Assembly (NCBI RefSeq): GCF_014218255.1
Contig: NZ_AP021872.1
Location: 1,240,001-1,304,000 of the forward strand
Reading direction: 5' to 3'
Source of the DNA: Mycoavidus sp. B2-EB
GTDB lineage: Bacteria > Pseudomonadota > Gammaproteobacteria > Burkholderiales > Burkholderiaceae
Length of the DNA stretch: 64,000 nt
Notes under the pieces: generated by a model
The model's input: the letters and a program-made list of their open reading frames with translations, nothing else
Databases searched by the model: none
What the model was told of the DNA's origin: nothing
Made by a program: the position numbers and the translations under genes
In this document: piece by piece, positions 30,495-43,897 of the stretch
How the letters are laid out: the number at the start of each line of letters is the position of its first letter
How positions within the stretch are numbered: position 1 is the first letter of the stretch

Positions 30495-31330
30495 CTACAG
30501 ACATCACCGGATATGCCCCATTATCGCTGGCAGATTGCCTCACGCCGAATTGGCCCGTCGCAGCGCGCGTGCGTATACTCTTTACAACACGGGCGGGCGG
30601 TGTAAGCATCCCTCCCTATGGACAATCGCAAAACGGGACTGAATCCGCGGGAGGCCTCAACCTCGGCCTGCATACAGGGGATGCAGCAAAATGCGTAGCC
30701 GAAAATCGTAAACGGCTCGCCACGCTCACTGGAACCCATATCGCCTGGCTTGAACAAGTTCACAAAACAGACGTCATACGCGCAGAAATCGCCGTCAATG
30801 CTCTTCCCCCCCCACGCGCAGATGCCAGCGTGACGGCCCAACCCGGCATTGCCTGCGCGATCATGACGGCTGATTGCCTGCCCGTACTTATATGCGACCA
30901 TACCGGTCACGCGGTGGGTGCCGCTCATGCCGGTTGGCGCGGCCTTGCCGCCGGAGTGCTAGAGCGCACCGCGGCTGAAGTGGCGGCCCTCACAAACCCA
31001 CACGAAGAGCTCTATGCATTTCTTGGACCCGCGATTGGTCCCAGCACATTTGAAGTGGGCGATGATGTACGCGATGCCTTTTTAACAACAGCCACTGCCG
31101 CTGAGAGCATTGCCACTGCCGCCGCCTTCCGACCTTGCCCGCATCTATCCGGAAAATATTGGGCCAATCTATTCGCATTAGCGCGCTTACGGCTAATCCG
31201 CGCTGGCATTAAGCAAATCAGCGGCGGCGCATGGTGCACTGCATCAGATCCCACACGCTTTTATTCATATCGACGGCAATTACTGACTGGACGTCAAGCA
31301 GCGCTTATCTGGCTCGAGCATCCAAGCTAA
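30491..31330 (+). CDS. pgeF: Peptidoglycan editing factor / multicopper polyphenol oxidase family
   Basis: YfiH/PgeF family, 279 residues. These enzymes act on purine nucleosides and on mispaired L-Ser-containing muropeptides in E. coli. Visible motifs are CAIMTADCLPVLICD and AAHAGWRGLAAGV, which hold the metal-binding Cys/His set, and FLGPAIGPSTFEVGDDV. ATG overlaps the rluD stop (ATGA). The older name, laccase-domain protein, is a family label rather than a shown activity. Confidence 0.9.
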   Translation: MTTDITGYAPLSLADCLTPNWPVAARVRILFTTRAGGVSIPPYGQSQNGTESAGGLNLGLHTGDAAKCVAENRKRLATLTGTHIAWLEQVHKTDVIRAEIAVNALPPPRADASVTAQPGIACAIMTADCLPVLICDHTGHAVGAAHAGWRGLAAGVLERTAAEVAALTNPHEELYAFLGPAIGPSTFEVGDDVRDAFLTTATAAESIATAAAFRPCPHLSGKYWANLFALARLRLIRAGIKQISGGAWCTASDPTRFYSYRRQLLTGRQAALIWLEHPS

Positions 31331-31393
31331 GATGAGTGGCATATCCACGTAATTTAGTGAATACTATAAAAACTGTAAGCAACAAGAGCAAAA

Positions 31394-31948
31394 ATGACCA
31401 ACGAAAAAAACCTGCGCATAATCAAAAAATACCTTAATCGCCGACTCTACGATACGCAAACGAGCACGTATATTAGGCTAGCCGATGTGAAGCAACTGGT
31501 GCTAGACAAACAGCCATTTCAGGTAGTAGATGCAAAAACCAACGAGAATCTAACGCGTGGTATCTTGCTACAAATCAGCTTTGAGGAAGAAAGTATTGGC
31601 ACACCTATTTTTTCTCATGAAATGCTACTGCAGCTCATTCACTTTTATGGCCACCCTATGCAAGAAATGATCGGCAGCTACCTGCAAAAGAATCTACAAG
31701 CTTTCATCGATATTCAGAACACATTTACCGAACAGCTGAAAGACCTTTACGATAGCAGTACCTCTGCCGACATGTGGTCCCAATTTATCAATATGCAAGC
31801 CCCTTTAATGCAAACGATGATGACAAGCTACCTTGAGCAATCGAAAAATTTATTTATACAAATGCAAACGCAAATGCGGGATCGTGCAAAAGATATGTTC
31901 AACGCGTTAGCATTCCAACCAGAATTTAACGCCGACCACAAAAATTAA
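31394..31948 (+). CDS. phaR: Polyhydroxyalkanoate synthesis repressor PhaR
   Basis: DNA-binding protein that controls phasin and PHA synthesis genes and binds PHA granules. The 184-residue protein has the PhaR DNA-binding N terminus (IIKKYLNRRLYDTQTSTYI) and PHB accumulation regulatory repeats (PIFSHEMLLQLIHFYGHP). No phaCAB genes lie in the window. The C-terminal 60 residues are Met/Gln-rich and shorter than in some relatives. The ATG follows AAGAGCAAAA, a modest binding site. Confidence 0.93.
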   Translation: MTNEKNLRIIKKYLNRRLYDTQTSTYIRLADVKQLVLDKQPFQVVDAKTNENLTRGILLQISFEEESIGTPIFSHEMLLQLIHFYGHPMQEMIGSYLQKNLQAFIDIQNTFTEQLKDLYDSSTSADMWSQFINMQAPLMQTMMTSYLEQSKNLFIQMQTQMRDRAKDMFNALAFQPEFNADHKN

Positions 31949-32041
31949 AGCCAAAGAAATAATAAATTAACGCAGCGCACGCATTGTTCTGATAAAATTC
32001 AGCCTCTTTGCCGTTTGATCGGCGGCGATATGAAATATTTA

Positions 32042-32132
32042 GGAAAGGTGGCAGAGTGGTCGAATGCGCCGGACTCGAAATCCGGTATACGGTAACCCCG
32101 TATCGAGGGTTCAAATCCCTCCCTTTCCGCCA
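32042..32132 (+). tRNA. tRNA-Ser (CGA)
   Basis: A class II tRNA of 91 nt including an encoded CCA. The acceptor GGAAAGG pairs with CCTTTCC. The anticodon arm CCGGACTCGAAATCCGG shows CGA, the variable arm TACGGTAACCCCGTA is a clean hairpin and the T-arm is GAGGGTTCAAATCCCTC. Its 3' part is repeated, in decayed form, at 15293. Open frames on the opposite strand (31926-32324) are translation artefacts of this gene. Confidence 0.97.
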
Positions 32133-32179
32133 AAGCCCTAATTCTATAAGGGTTTTCAATTTCAAATCCTCGCTTCTGC
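32086..32179 (+). repeat. 94-bp direct repeat, copy 2 (tRNA-Ser 3' part plus decayed NACHT tail)
   Basis: This copy includes the intact variable arm, T-arm and acceptor end of tRNA-Ser, then 47 bp of flank. Read on the minus strand, the flank gives AEARI, stop, N, stop, KPL, stop, against AEAGILNWKAL-stop at the end of the NACHT gene. It therefore looks like the stop-riddled tail of a second NACHT gene that once abutted the tRNA. Alignment details are given under the copy at 15293. Confidence 0.7.
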
Positions 32180-32639
32180 GCCGGTTTTTTGCTTCGGAAT
32201 GCGTTATTTCGGCTGTTTCGTGGGCAGGCTGATCGTAATGATAGATGCAAGGAAAAACGATTGAGTTGAGTCGAGGCTGGAGAGGATTTTTTATGGTTTT
32301 GCGCCTTGCTATGGAAAACAGCAAAGCAAATCCACGCCGGAAAAATTTCTAGATGTTTTAGATGGAGGGAAGCTAACTGATCTGTTGGCTTCTTGTGCTA
32401 CGGTAATCCCCCCATATTTAATAGTTTCTAAAAGTAGAACACTAAGCTGCGAGAGCTCATTTGTGTTTTGGGGGAATGCCTCCAATGGCCATGTTGGCCG
32501 TTCTTTGTCGGCTGGCGCACAGTCAGCTATAAACAATATGGGCCACTTTGAGCGAATTGAAGCTCCCTTGCTATTGGCCAACTGGGCCGCGTAATAAAAA
32601 GCTCACTTCCTTTTCGAATAAACTATCACAATCCCATCT
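32180..32639. other. Accessory gap beside tRNA-Ser, no intact gene
   Basis: About 460 bp. The plus strand has an open frame of roughly 100 codons (from about 32290 to 32594, without a proper start: KSTPEKFLDVLDGG to LLLANWAA) and the minus strand one of 90 codons (32309-32581). I recognise neither, and neither has a ribosome-binding site. Given the integrase wreck that follows, this is probably worn remnant of an integrated element. Confidence 0.4.
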
Positions 32640-32974
32640 TATCTGCCCGAGCTCAGCAAAATCAACCATTTTCCGGTTCGGCGCTGTTCGGAAACAAAAA
32701 GGACTTTGCTATACGCGCAGTGGTTGGGGCGCAGTGTGGCAGGATGCCAATGCAAGTTTGGATTAAAACCGAGGCAAAGAAATTAAACCAACCCGAAAAC
32801 CAGATTAGAGAAACACTTCACTTTACTCTAAACGATGGTCGCCCGACGGCAATCACAAAAAAATTAGAGCGTAGAGATGCGGATGTATAGGATTTTGCAG
32901 CTGATGCAAACCCTACAAGCACGCACAAACATTATGATCGCTGGCAGATTAAAAAGGCCGCGGCTACAAATTAG
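32640..32974 (+). pseudogene. Tyrosine recombinase (integrase), C-terminal remnant with frameshift and stop
   Basis: Two frames carry the C-terminal half of a site-specific tyrosine integrase. One reads KGLCYTRSGWGAVWQDA (about 32697-32750). After a frameshift the other reads FTLNDGRPTAITKKLERRD, ADV, stop, DFAADANPTSTHKHYDR, then WQIKKAAATN-stop at 32974. The H-x-Y-D segment holds the catalytic Tyr, and the in-frame TAG sits where relatives commonly have Tyr. The N-terminal and core-binding parts are gone. It lies between two tRNA genes, a typical landing place for such elements. Confidence 0.65.
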
Positions 32975-33040
32975 AAAATTGAAAAATCTGGAATTTCGTT
33001 GACAAATTGAGGGACACACTCCCCGCAAAGCCTTATGTTC

Positions 33041-33117
33041 TGGGGTGACCGACGGGGCTCGAACCCGCGACAACTGGAATCACAATCCAGGACTCTACCA
33101 ACTGAGCTACGGCCACC
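33041..33117 (-). tRNA. tRNA-His (GTG)
   Basis: Complete cloverleaf on the minus strand with encoded CCA. The extra G at position -1 faces C73, the identity mark of tRNA-His. The acceptor GTGGCCG pairs with CGGTCAC, the anticodon loop is ATTGTGATT and the T-arm GCGGGTTCGAGCCCCGT. It closes the stretch of mobile-element remains that begins at tRNA-Ser. Confidence 0.97.
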
Positions 33118-33253
33118 ACTGAAAAACGCATATCTGCCAACCAAGAAATGGCTCGCTGAAAGAACCGCATTATACAAAGCCCGAGGCTCTTTCGCTAGTA
33201 CTATTTAGCAATCTTATGCATTCACATCAACTGCGATAGCCCTTCCGCACTTT

Positions 33254-34060
33254 CTAAAAACACTCACTATGTTGCTCAGCAACCAAAAAGTGCTTGGCAT
33301 AGCGGGGATTGATTTCCGAGAGATTGAATAATGTAAGAAAGTCAGCCGTGTTAAAAGCCGAATCAAACGCCGGTGCACCGCAAATTTTTGCGCCAAGGCG
33401 TAAATAGCCTTTAATCAGGGGCGGCAATGCAACGTTTGCCCCTGTTTGCAGCGTGTCGATGGGCAAAGCGACGCGCGGAAAGGCACGATATTGCGCTGTA
33501 GTCATCGATGCAGTTTCTAAAACCCGGTATAGATTAGCCGCAAAATGACCGCCATCCGCCACGGAAACACTCGCACAACCCAGCATGGTTTCATAGCCGT
33601 GCCGCAACATATATTCAGCCAAACCGGTCCAGAGCGACATAATGACCATGCCGCGGCGGTAATCACGATGCACGCAAGAGCGGCCTACTTCAACCATTTT
33701 ATGGCGTAAAGGCGCTAATTGCTCAATATTAAATTCACCTTGCGCGTATAGGCGTCCAAGGCGAATGGCACGGTGCGGTGGTAAAACGCGGTAAGTGCCC
33801 ACGATTTCAAATGTTTGCGGATCACGCACCAGTAAATGATCACAGTGCGCATCGAATTCGTCGCTATCAAGGCCAGGTGCGCCCCCAATGCGAGCACCCA
33901 TTTCTTCGGCGAATACGTTGTAACGCAAACGTTGCGCCGCGCGTATATCCGCCTCATCGCGAGCCCAGCTTACCAGCAATGGCTTCGCGTGCTTATGCTC
34001 ACCCACACAAAATGGCATATCAGCGGTCGACCATTGCACTCGATTTAGCCTTTGTTCCAT
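33254..34060 (-). CDS. olsB: L-ornithine N(alpha)-acyltransferase OlsB
   Basis: First committed step of ornithine-lipid synthesis: transfers a 3-hydroxyacyl chain from ACP to ornithine. The 268-residue GNAT-fold protein has the OlsB pattern: AAQRLRYNVFAEEMGA near residues 40-56, FDAHCDHLLVRD, EVGRSCVHRDYR and MLGCASV. Ornithine lipids are phosphorus-free membrane lipids common in Burkholderia. No olsA (second acyltransferase) is next to it. Single gene following the tRNA-His region. Confidence 0.88.
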   Translation of the reverse strand: MEQRLNRVQWSTADMPFCVGEHKHAKPLLVSWARDEADIRAAQRLRYNVFAEEMGARIGGAPGLDSDEFDAHCDHLLVRDPQTFEIVGTYRVLPPHRAIRLGRLYAQGEFNIEQLAPLRHKMVEVGRSCVHRDYRRGMVIMSLWTGLAEYMLRHGYETMLGCASVSVADGGHFAANLYRVLETASMTTAQYRAFPRVALPIDTLQTGANVALPPLIKGYLRLGAKICGAPAFDSAFNTADFLTLFNLSEINPRYAKHFLVAEQHSECF

Positions 34061-34195
34061 GTAATTAGTATCTCATTCTCGCCAATGCTTTGGTCACCAC
34101 CCGATACTATAAAGCAGCTAGATACCATGCCTCCAGTTCCCCTTTGATGCAATTGTTGCAAACTGACAACGTATCTCAAATAATAATGGTGTTGG

Positions 34196-36631
34196 CTATT
34201 TAAATAAATCAAGAATCTGGTTGCGCTCAATCGAATCGGCTGCGGCTGGCAGCGCGGAAGGTCCATCTTCAGCAGAAGGTTCACTCCCTTCGATTACCTC
34301 GGCGTCAGTCGGAAGCTCAGATACATCGATATGCTCAAGGTCAAGCTCAATTTTTTTGACGAAGCCCACACCTGGCGTTACGTTATTATAATAGAACTCG
34401 CCGTCGAATAAGACGATATTAGCAGGCATAGGAGCCTGATATTGGGGTTCATTGCGCAAAGCACGGCCCATATAGTCGACCCAAATTGGCAAAGCCAGCC
34501 GAGCACCATATTCACGGGTACCCAAGCTTTTGGGTTGATCGTATCCAAGCCAGACAACCGCCACCAAGTTATGCTGAAAACCGGTGAACCAGCCATCCCG
34601 CGCCTGGTTAGTCGTCCCCGTTTTGCCCGCTAAATCTGTGCGTTTTAAAATATTTGTCCCTGCCCCTGTACCATTTTGCGCAGCGGACTGCAGCAGTTGG
34701 GTCATCAGCCAGGCATTACGCTCTTCCAACACCCGCGGGGCATCTTGGCCAGCAATTAAGGGAGGCGGACTCGGCAGTTCTTCGCCGTTTGTGGTGGTTA
34801 TTTTGGCAATCAGATAGGGTACCACCCGGTAGCCGCCATTCGCGAATACTGCGTAAGCGCTTGCCATTTGTAGAGGTGTGGCCGACCCTGCGCCAAGAGC
34901 CAATGGCAAATACGGAGGAAGCTTACTTTCTTCAAAACCAAATTTGCTGCTAATAAAATCCCGCGCATATTGCAGGCCAATATAATTCAAAATACGGATC
35001 GAGACTAGATTTTTCGATTTTTCAAGGGCAGTGCGTAAAGTCATTGGGCCGTCGGGTTGATCATCATCTTTGGGCTCCCATGCGTTTCTTCCAGGACCAG
35101 ATGGAAAATAAAGCGGTGCGTCGTTGATAATCGTGGCCGGTCCTATTTTTTTATCCAGTGCGGCAGAATAAATGAATGGCTTAAAACTAGAGCCAGGTTG
35201 GCGCCAGGCTTGCGTAACGCGATTAAATTTGTTTCTGCCAAAATCGAAGCCCCCGACTAACGCACGTATCGCGCCATCTTGAGGAGTCAGCGATACCAAT
35301 GCGCCTTCCACTTGTGGCATTTGTGTAATCGCCCAGCGGCCGTTCTTGGTCCGCATCACCCGGATAATAGCGCCCGCTTTAATACGCTTAGCCTCTGGCG
35401 CACCCGTACTTAACGCGAGCGATGCAAAACGTAAATCATCACCCTCCAGCATGATCAAATCGCCGTTTAATAATTCAGCTTGTACTTTCTTTGGATACGC
35501 TGACAACACCACCGCTCTTATCAATTCTTCGTCGGGCTCTTTCTGCAAAGCTTCAAGAATGGCTTGCTCGCGAGCATCTGATTTGGCCGGCAATTTAATA
35601 TAGGCTTCAGGTCCGCGATAACCATGGCGTTGTTCATAATCCATAATTCCTTTGCGCATGGCTCGATAAGCTGCCATTTGATCAACTGATCGAAGCGTGG
35701 TGACTACGTTAAAACCCTGTGTGTAAATTTCCTCTTTATATTGTTCATACATATACTGGCGGACCATTTCGGCAGCATGTTCGGCATGCATGCTAAATGG
35801 ATTGCTCGCGCTCTTAAGTTGTAATTCTTCACGTAAAGCCGCTTCATATTGCGTCGCATCGATATAATGCAAATCAAGCATACGCTTTAGAATGTGCGCT
35901 TGTCTGATTTTTGCGCGCTTTGGATTAACAATCGGATTATTGGTGGATGGCGCTTTAGGTAGGCCCGCTAGCATGGCTGCTTGCGCGAGCGTAATATCTT
36001 TAAGATCTTTACCAAAATACACGTTAGCTGCGGCAGCAAACCCATATGCCCGCTGTCCTAGATAAATCTGATTCATATAGGCTTCAAGAATCTGATCTTT
36101 ATTCAGGGTCGCTTCAATTCGATAGGCCAACAGCACTTCAACGAGTTTACGCCCCCAGCTTTTTTCGTTACTTAAAAAGAAATTACGCGCAACTTGCATC
36201 GTAATCGTACTGGCCCCTTGAACCGCGTCAGTGCGCAATATATCGGCCAGCAGCGCTCGTACCATGCCAATCAAATCAACCCCGCCATGCTCATAGAAAC
36301 GAGCGTCTTCAATCGCTAACACAGCATTTTTCATGGTCTGCGGGATTTCGTCTAAGTGCACTGCTTGACGTCGCTCAATACCAAACTCGCCAATCAGGAC
36401 ATGATCGGCAGTGTAGACCCGCAACGGAGCTTTGGGCTGGTAATCGGTCAGAGCATCAAGCGCTGGGAGCCTAGGGATAACCACAAGCAACAGATAAATA
36501 GCGAAAAGCACGCTTAACGACAAGAAAATTGCCGCAGCGCCGCCAAGCCACGCCAACAGCCTGCGTTTATCTAATAGAGGATGACGCTTAGCGCGCGTGG
36601 GCTCAGAGGGAGGAGTATGGATGGGTTGCAT
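34196..36631 (-). CDS. mrcA: Penicillin-binding protein 1A (bifunctional transglycosylase/transpeptidase)
   Basis: Polymerises and crosslinks peptidoglycan. The 811-residue protein has a basic cytoplasmic N terminus, one membrane anchor (about residues 28-52), a GT51 transglycosylase domain with AIEDARFYEHGGVD (catalytic Glu near residue 108) and GASTITMQVARNFFLS, an intervening OB-like domain, and the transpeptidase domain with the Ser motif SSFKPF, the SKN motif and KTGTT. Also known as ponA in Burkholderia. The C terminus is a short acidic, low-complexity tail. Intact and of normal length. Confidence 0.95.
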   Translation of the reverse strand: MQPIHTPPSEPTRAKRHPLLDKRRLLAWLGGAAAIFLSLSVLFAIYLLLVVIPRLPALDALTDYQPKAPLRVYTADHVLIGEFGIERRQAVHLDEIPQTMKNAVLAIEDARFYEHGGVDLIGMVRALLADILRTDAVQGASTITMQVARNFFLSNEKSWGRKLVEVLLAYRIEATLNKDQILEAYMNQIYLGQRAYGFAAAANVYFGKDLKDITLAQAAMLAGLPKAPSTNNPIVNPKRAKIRQAHILKRMLDLHYIDATQYEAALREELQLKSASNPFSMHAEHAAEMVRQYMYEQYKEEIYTQGFNVVTTLRSVDQMAAYRAMRKGIMDYEQRHGYRGPEAYIKLPAKSDAREQAILEALQKEPDEELIRAVVLSAYPKKVQAELLNGDLIMLEGDDLRFASLALSTGAPEAKRIKAGAIIRVMRTKNGRWAITQMPQVEGALVSLTPQDGAIRALVGGFDFGRNKFNRVTQAWRQPGSSFKPFIYSAALDKKIGPATIINDAPLYFPSGPGRNAWEPKDDDQPDGPMTLRTALEKSKNLVSIRILNYIGLQYARDFISSKFGFEESKLPPYLPLALGAGSATPLQMASAYAVFANGGYRVVPYLIAKITTTNGEELPSPPPLIAGQDAPRVLEERNAWLMTQLLQSAAQNGTGAGTNILKRTDLAGKTGTTNQARDGWFTGFQHNLVAVVWLGYDQPKSLGTREYGARLALPIWVDYMGRALRNEPQYQAPMPANIVLFDGEFYYNNVTPGVGFVKKIELDLEHIDVSELPTDAEVIEGSEPSAEDGPSALPAAADSIERNQILDLFK

Positions 36632-36709
36632 CGAGCGTATCGCCTATGAAAGAAATTTCGTCTTTGCATTTTGCCCAGCTCACTTTCTTGCCAGCTGGGC
36701 GGAGTACAG

Positions 36710-37039
36710 CTATTTACGGGTCGGTTTAGGCTTAGCTGAGTTTTCTCTTGTTTCGACACGGGGCGGCGGATCAGACGCTACCCTAACAAAAATCTCTCCT
36801 TTCTTAACCATGCCTAATTCATAGCGCGCGCGCTCCTCAATGGCGGCTGTGCCGTTCTGCAGATCGCGCACCTCTCCCACTAACTGCTCATTACGCAATT
36901 TTAGCTCCGCATTCTTTTGCTGCTGGCGTGCAAGCTGCTGTTTAAGCTCATGCACGCGCAACCAACCACCACGCCCCCACCACAGCGGATACTGGATGAG
37001 AATCAAAAGAATGGTTAAAACAATTGTAACAAGCCGCAT
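36710..37039 (-). CDS. ftsB: Cell division protein FtsB
   Basis: Bitopic divisome protein of the FtsQLB complex. The 109-residue protein has an N-terminal membrane segment ([18 protein letters not shown]), a coiled coil ([22 protein letters not shown]) and [18 protein letters not shown], the conserved end of the family. The C-terminal ~20 residues are Pro/Lys-rich. It follows eno downstream with 109 bp between, the usual pyrG-kdsA-eno-ftsB order in Burkholderiaceae. Confidence 0.93.
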   Translation of the reverse strand: MRLVTIVLTILLILIQYPLWWGRGGWLRVHELKQQLARQQQKNAELKLRNEQLVGEVRDLQNGTAAIEERARYELGMVKKGEIFVRVASDPPPRVETRENSAKPKPTRK

Positions 37040-37148
37040 CGTATGACAAAAAGGCTAGGGCACGACAAATTTCGCGCTCACGCACCACACGGTTGTGATC
37101 GCCCAGGCAAATAAACGCTATGAAAAACCACCGCTTTACAGTGACCCA

Positions 37149-41029
<3,881 letters not shown>

Positions 41030-41172
41030 TTATACCGTGTGCAAGCGTTTATGTGTTTATGCTCTCTTACCAAATATTTGATTTTGACGTCTTTAGAGCA
41101 CTTCAATTTTGCACCAGCTAGCCTGCGCCCTAAACGAATTGGCCTTAGTTTGGCTTAACTCTGCTTATGCCA

Positions 41173-43686
41173 TCAATGTCCCATCCAATAACGTCGGCGC
41201 GCTGTGCGATAGCGTTCAACAAAAATTTCAGTGCCGGCGCTTTGAAACTGCACCGCGCCATCTTGGTCACTCCGATGCAAGGTAATGCCATACGCTTGAT
41301 AACGAGCTACTACCCCTGCATTAGGGTGCTTAAAGCGATTGCGATAACCGACTTGAAAAACTGCATCACGCGGCGCCACAGCCGCCAAAAAATCCGCGCT
41401 TGATGAGGTTCGACTGCCATGATGTGGCGCTAACAATATGGTTGCGCTTAATGCCGCGGGTTGCTGCGCCAACAAAGCGCGCTCTTCACGCGCCTCAATA
41501 TCGCCTGGCAGCAATGCGGCATGATGCGTGTTACTCACATGTAAAACACAACTGACTTGATTGCGCAGCTCACGTCCCCGATTTTTTTGAGAGGCTTTTA
41601 AGGGAGTCCCACGCTTAGATTTTTCATCAGGCCATAGCATAGTAAAAGTCACGCCGTCCCACACCCAACTTTCGCCTGCACGACATTCAGCAGAATCCTT
41701 AACGTGTTGTGCGCGCGCTTGACGCCATAACGGATGCTTAGGCACTAGGGAGGCGCGCATGCGAACGACTGGCAACTCAGCCAACACTGTCCTCGCACCG
41801 CCTGCATGATCCGTATCTGCATGGCTAATCACCAGCGCATCGAGCTGTTTGATGCCCCGTGCACGAAGAAATGGCATCACAATTCGTTGGCCTGCGTCAG
41901 AAGTTACGTCGTAACGCGGTCCGGTATCAAACAGCAGGCGATGGTGAGCCGTTTCAATCAAGGCTGCGGCGCCTTGCCCTACATCTAGCACCGTCATACG
42001 AAATTCACCTTCTGCGGGCGCGGATGAAGGCGGTACAGCCAATGGCAAAAATAACAGTGGCGCAGCACCACGCAAGGGCCAACCTGGCAGCAGCAAACTC
42101 CAGCCAATGCCAAGCGCAGCAAATGCCAGGGCTAACGCATCTGGCGTGCGTAATGAATACAGCGCCCATGACGGGGCAGCAATCACATCCAGCACCGCGG
42201 CCAACACCACCAAGCATGCATGGGCGGCTTGCAACGCAAAAATATCAAGTGGCGCTGGCACTACCATCCCTATCAATACAAGAGGCGTGACTAAAAAGCT
42301 CACCCACGGAATTGCAAAGGCGTTCGCTAACGGGCTTAATAATGGTACTTGCGCAAACCAAAGAGCCGTCAATGGGATCAAACCAAGGCTGACCGCTACT
42401 TGAATTTGAGCCGCTGTCTTGAACCCTAATAACATTCGGTGCCATTGAGATGTTAGCCGACGATGGATACTGGCTATAGACCACTGACGCCCGACTTTGA
42501 CTTTAGCCACCTGATCGACTGACTCAGAGTGCGTGACACGACTGGCGCTAGCGGCCAGCAAAATCACCGCCACCGCACCAAACGAGAGCCAACAGCCTGC
42601 CGACGTCAGCGCCCAAGGGTCAAGCGTAACCACCACGGCCAAAGCCCAGGCCAAAACTGCCGAGGCTGCAACGCGACGCGCACTTAAAAAAGATATCCCA
42701 ACGATCAGGAGCATCAACAATGCTCGTTGTGCGGGTACGCCAAACCCAGCCAAGCCAGCATAGAGGAAACCCGCGCCCGCACCCGCCACAGCAGCAACTC
42801 GCGGCGCCGCCAGCCATAGTGGCCAATCCTTGCCGATCCAGCAAGAGCGCCGCCATAACCAGCTCGCTAGCGCCGCAGCAAAACCAGCGACGAGGGAAAT
42901 ATGCAAACCCGAAATTGCCACCAGATGATTGGTACCCGTACGCGTAAAGCGTTGCCTATCATCTGGAGAAATGCCCATTTGCAGTCCAAGCGCAAGTGCG
43001 CTCACGATTCCTGTATGGGGTGCATTACCTAACACTTCATTGATACGCCTATGCTGTCTATCACGCCAACCTTCAAGCATAATCAGAAGACTATTAGCAT
43101 GCCCCAACCTGCGCTGTGGTGTAGGGTGTTCACGCACATAACCCGTCGCCCGCAGATTACGCTCAAGCATAGAGGCCTCAAGATCAGCCGCGTGATAATT
43201 AGCATTGCCATGTGGACGCACCAGCCGCACCGTGAACGTCCAACGCTCGCCTGGACGCAGGCGTACAGGCGTCAGCCCCGCTTGTGCGTACCAACTGAGT
43301 TGGACCAAACGCGGCATAAAAGGCGCGGTGGGGTCGCTCTGCTCAATTTTGAAAATAAAACGCGTACGGCGTGCATCAGTTAATGGCACACTGGCGATAA
43401 TGCCCGTCGCTTTAATATCGCGCCGCTCGAATTCAAGCGGCAATGTATAGGCTAAGCGCAGCTGCGCGCGCCAAGCAGCCCAACTATACCCTGCCAAAAA
43501 GGCCGCACACATGAGCCATAGAGTTCTGCCCCGCGGCCACTGCATACGATGTAAAACACGTGGAGCCACTGCCCACAGGCTCAGTGATGCAACACCTATG
43601 CATAAGCCCCAAAGCGAGGGAAGTTCAGCACTTTGCTGTAATGCCCAAGTCCCCGCAGCAAAGCAAACTAGCGCGACTCTTACCAT
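41173..43686 (-). CDS. comEC: DNA internalization-related competence protein ComEC/Rec2
   Basis: Inner membrane channel for single-stranded DNA uptake in natural transformation. The 837-residue protein has N-terminal membrane segments, the Competence domain with GTNHLVAISGLHISLVAG near residue 250 and about eight transmembrane helices, then a C-terminal metallo-beta-lactamase-like domain with LDVGQGAAALIET, FDTGPRYD, SHADTDHAGG and LAPHHGSRTSS. The full-length frame suggests that DNA uptake capacity was kept, which could matter for acquisition of the accessory genes. Family architecture is standard. Confidence 0.92.
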   Translation of the reverse strand: MVRVALVCFAAGTWALQQSAELPSLWGLCIGVASLSLWAVAPRVLHRMQWPRGRTLWLMCAAFLAGYSWAAWRAQLRLAYTLPLEFERRDIKATGIIASVPLTDARRTRFIFKIEQSDPTAPFMPRLVQLSWYAQAGLTPVRLRPGERWTFTVRLVRPHGNANYHAADLEASMLERNLRATGYVREHPTPQRRLGHANSLLIMLEGWRDRQHRRINEVLGNAPHTGIVSALALGLQMGISPDDRQRFTRTGTNHLVAISGLHISLVAGFAAALASWLWRRSCWIGKDWPLWLAAPRVAAVAGAGAGFLYAGLAGFGVPAQRALLMLLIVGISFLSARRVAASAVLAWALAVVVTLDPWALTSAGCWLSFGAVAVILLAASASRVTHSESVDQVAKVKVGRQWSIASIHRRLTSQWHRMLLGFKTAAQIQVAVSLGLIPLTALWFAQVPLLSPLANAFAIPWVSFLVTPLVLIGMVVPAPLDIFALQAAHACLVVLAAVLDVIAAPSWALYSLRTPDALALAFAALGIGWSLLLPGWPLRGAAPLLFLPLAVPPSSAPAEGEFRMTVLDVGQGAAALIETAHHRLLFDTGPRYDVTSDAGQRIVMPFLRARGIKQLDALVISHADTDHAGGARTVLAELPVVRMRASLVPKHPLWRQARAQHVKDSAECRAGESWVWDGVTFTMLWPDEKSKRGTPLKASQKNRGRELRNQVSCVLHVSNTHHAALLPGDIEAREERALLAQQPAALSATILLAPHHGSRTSSSADFLAAVAPRDAVFQVGYRNRFKHPNAGVVARYQAYGITLHRSDQDGAVQFQSAGTEIFVERYRTARRRYWMGH

Positions 43687-43897
43687 ATTGGCTCATATTG
43701 AGTTTCTGATTGCTTTAATTATGAGCAAATAGGCATTAGCCTGACCTAACGCGCCTCTAAAATTGGCTATTAGGCCTATAAAACTTACCTTCGACGTTTA
43801 GCTGTTTTATGTTTTAATGAATTAAAAATTGTGTTCAAAAATTCTTAATTCATGATATTATTAAGTTTAAATTTAAACCAAAATAAGGTTGAATGTA

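Noticed and set aside
31926-32324. Minus-strand open frames across tRNA-Ser, with EGFEPSIRG-type sequence
   Set aside because: A well-known artefact from translating the antisense of tRNA-Ser; not a protein.
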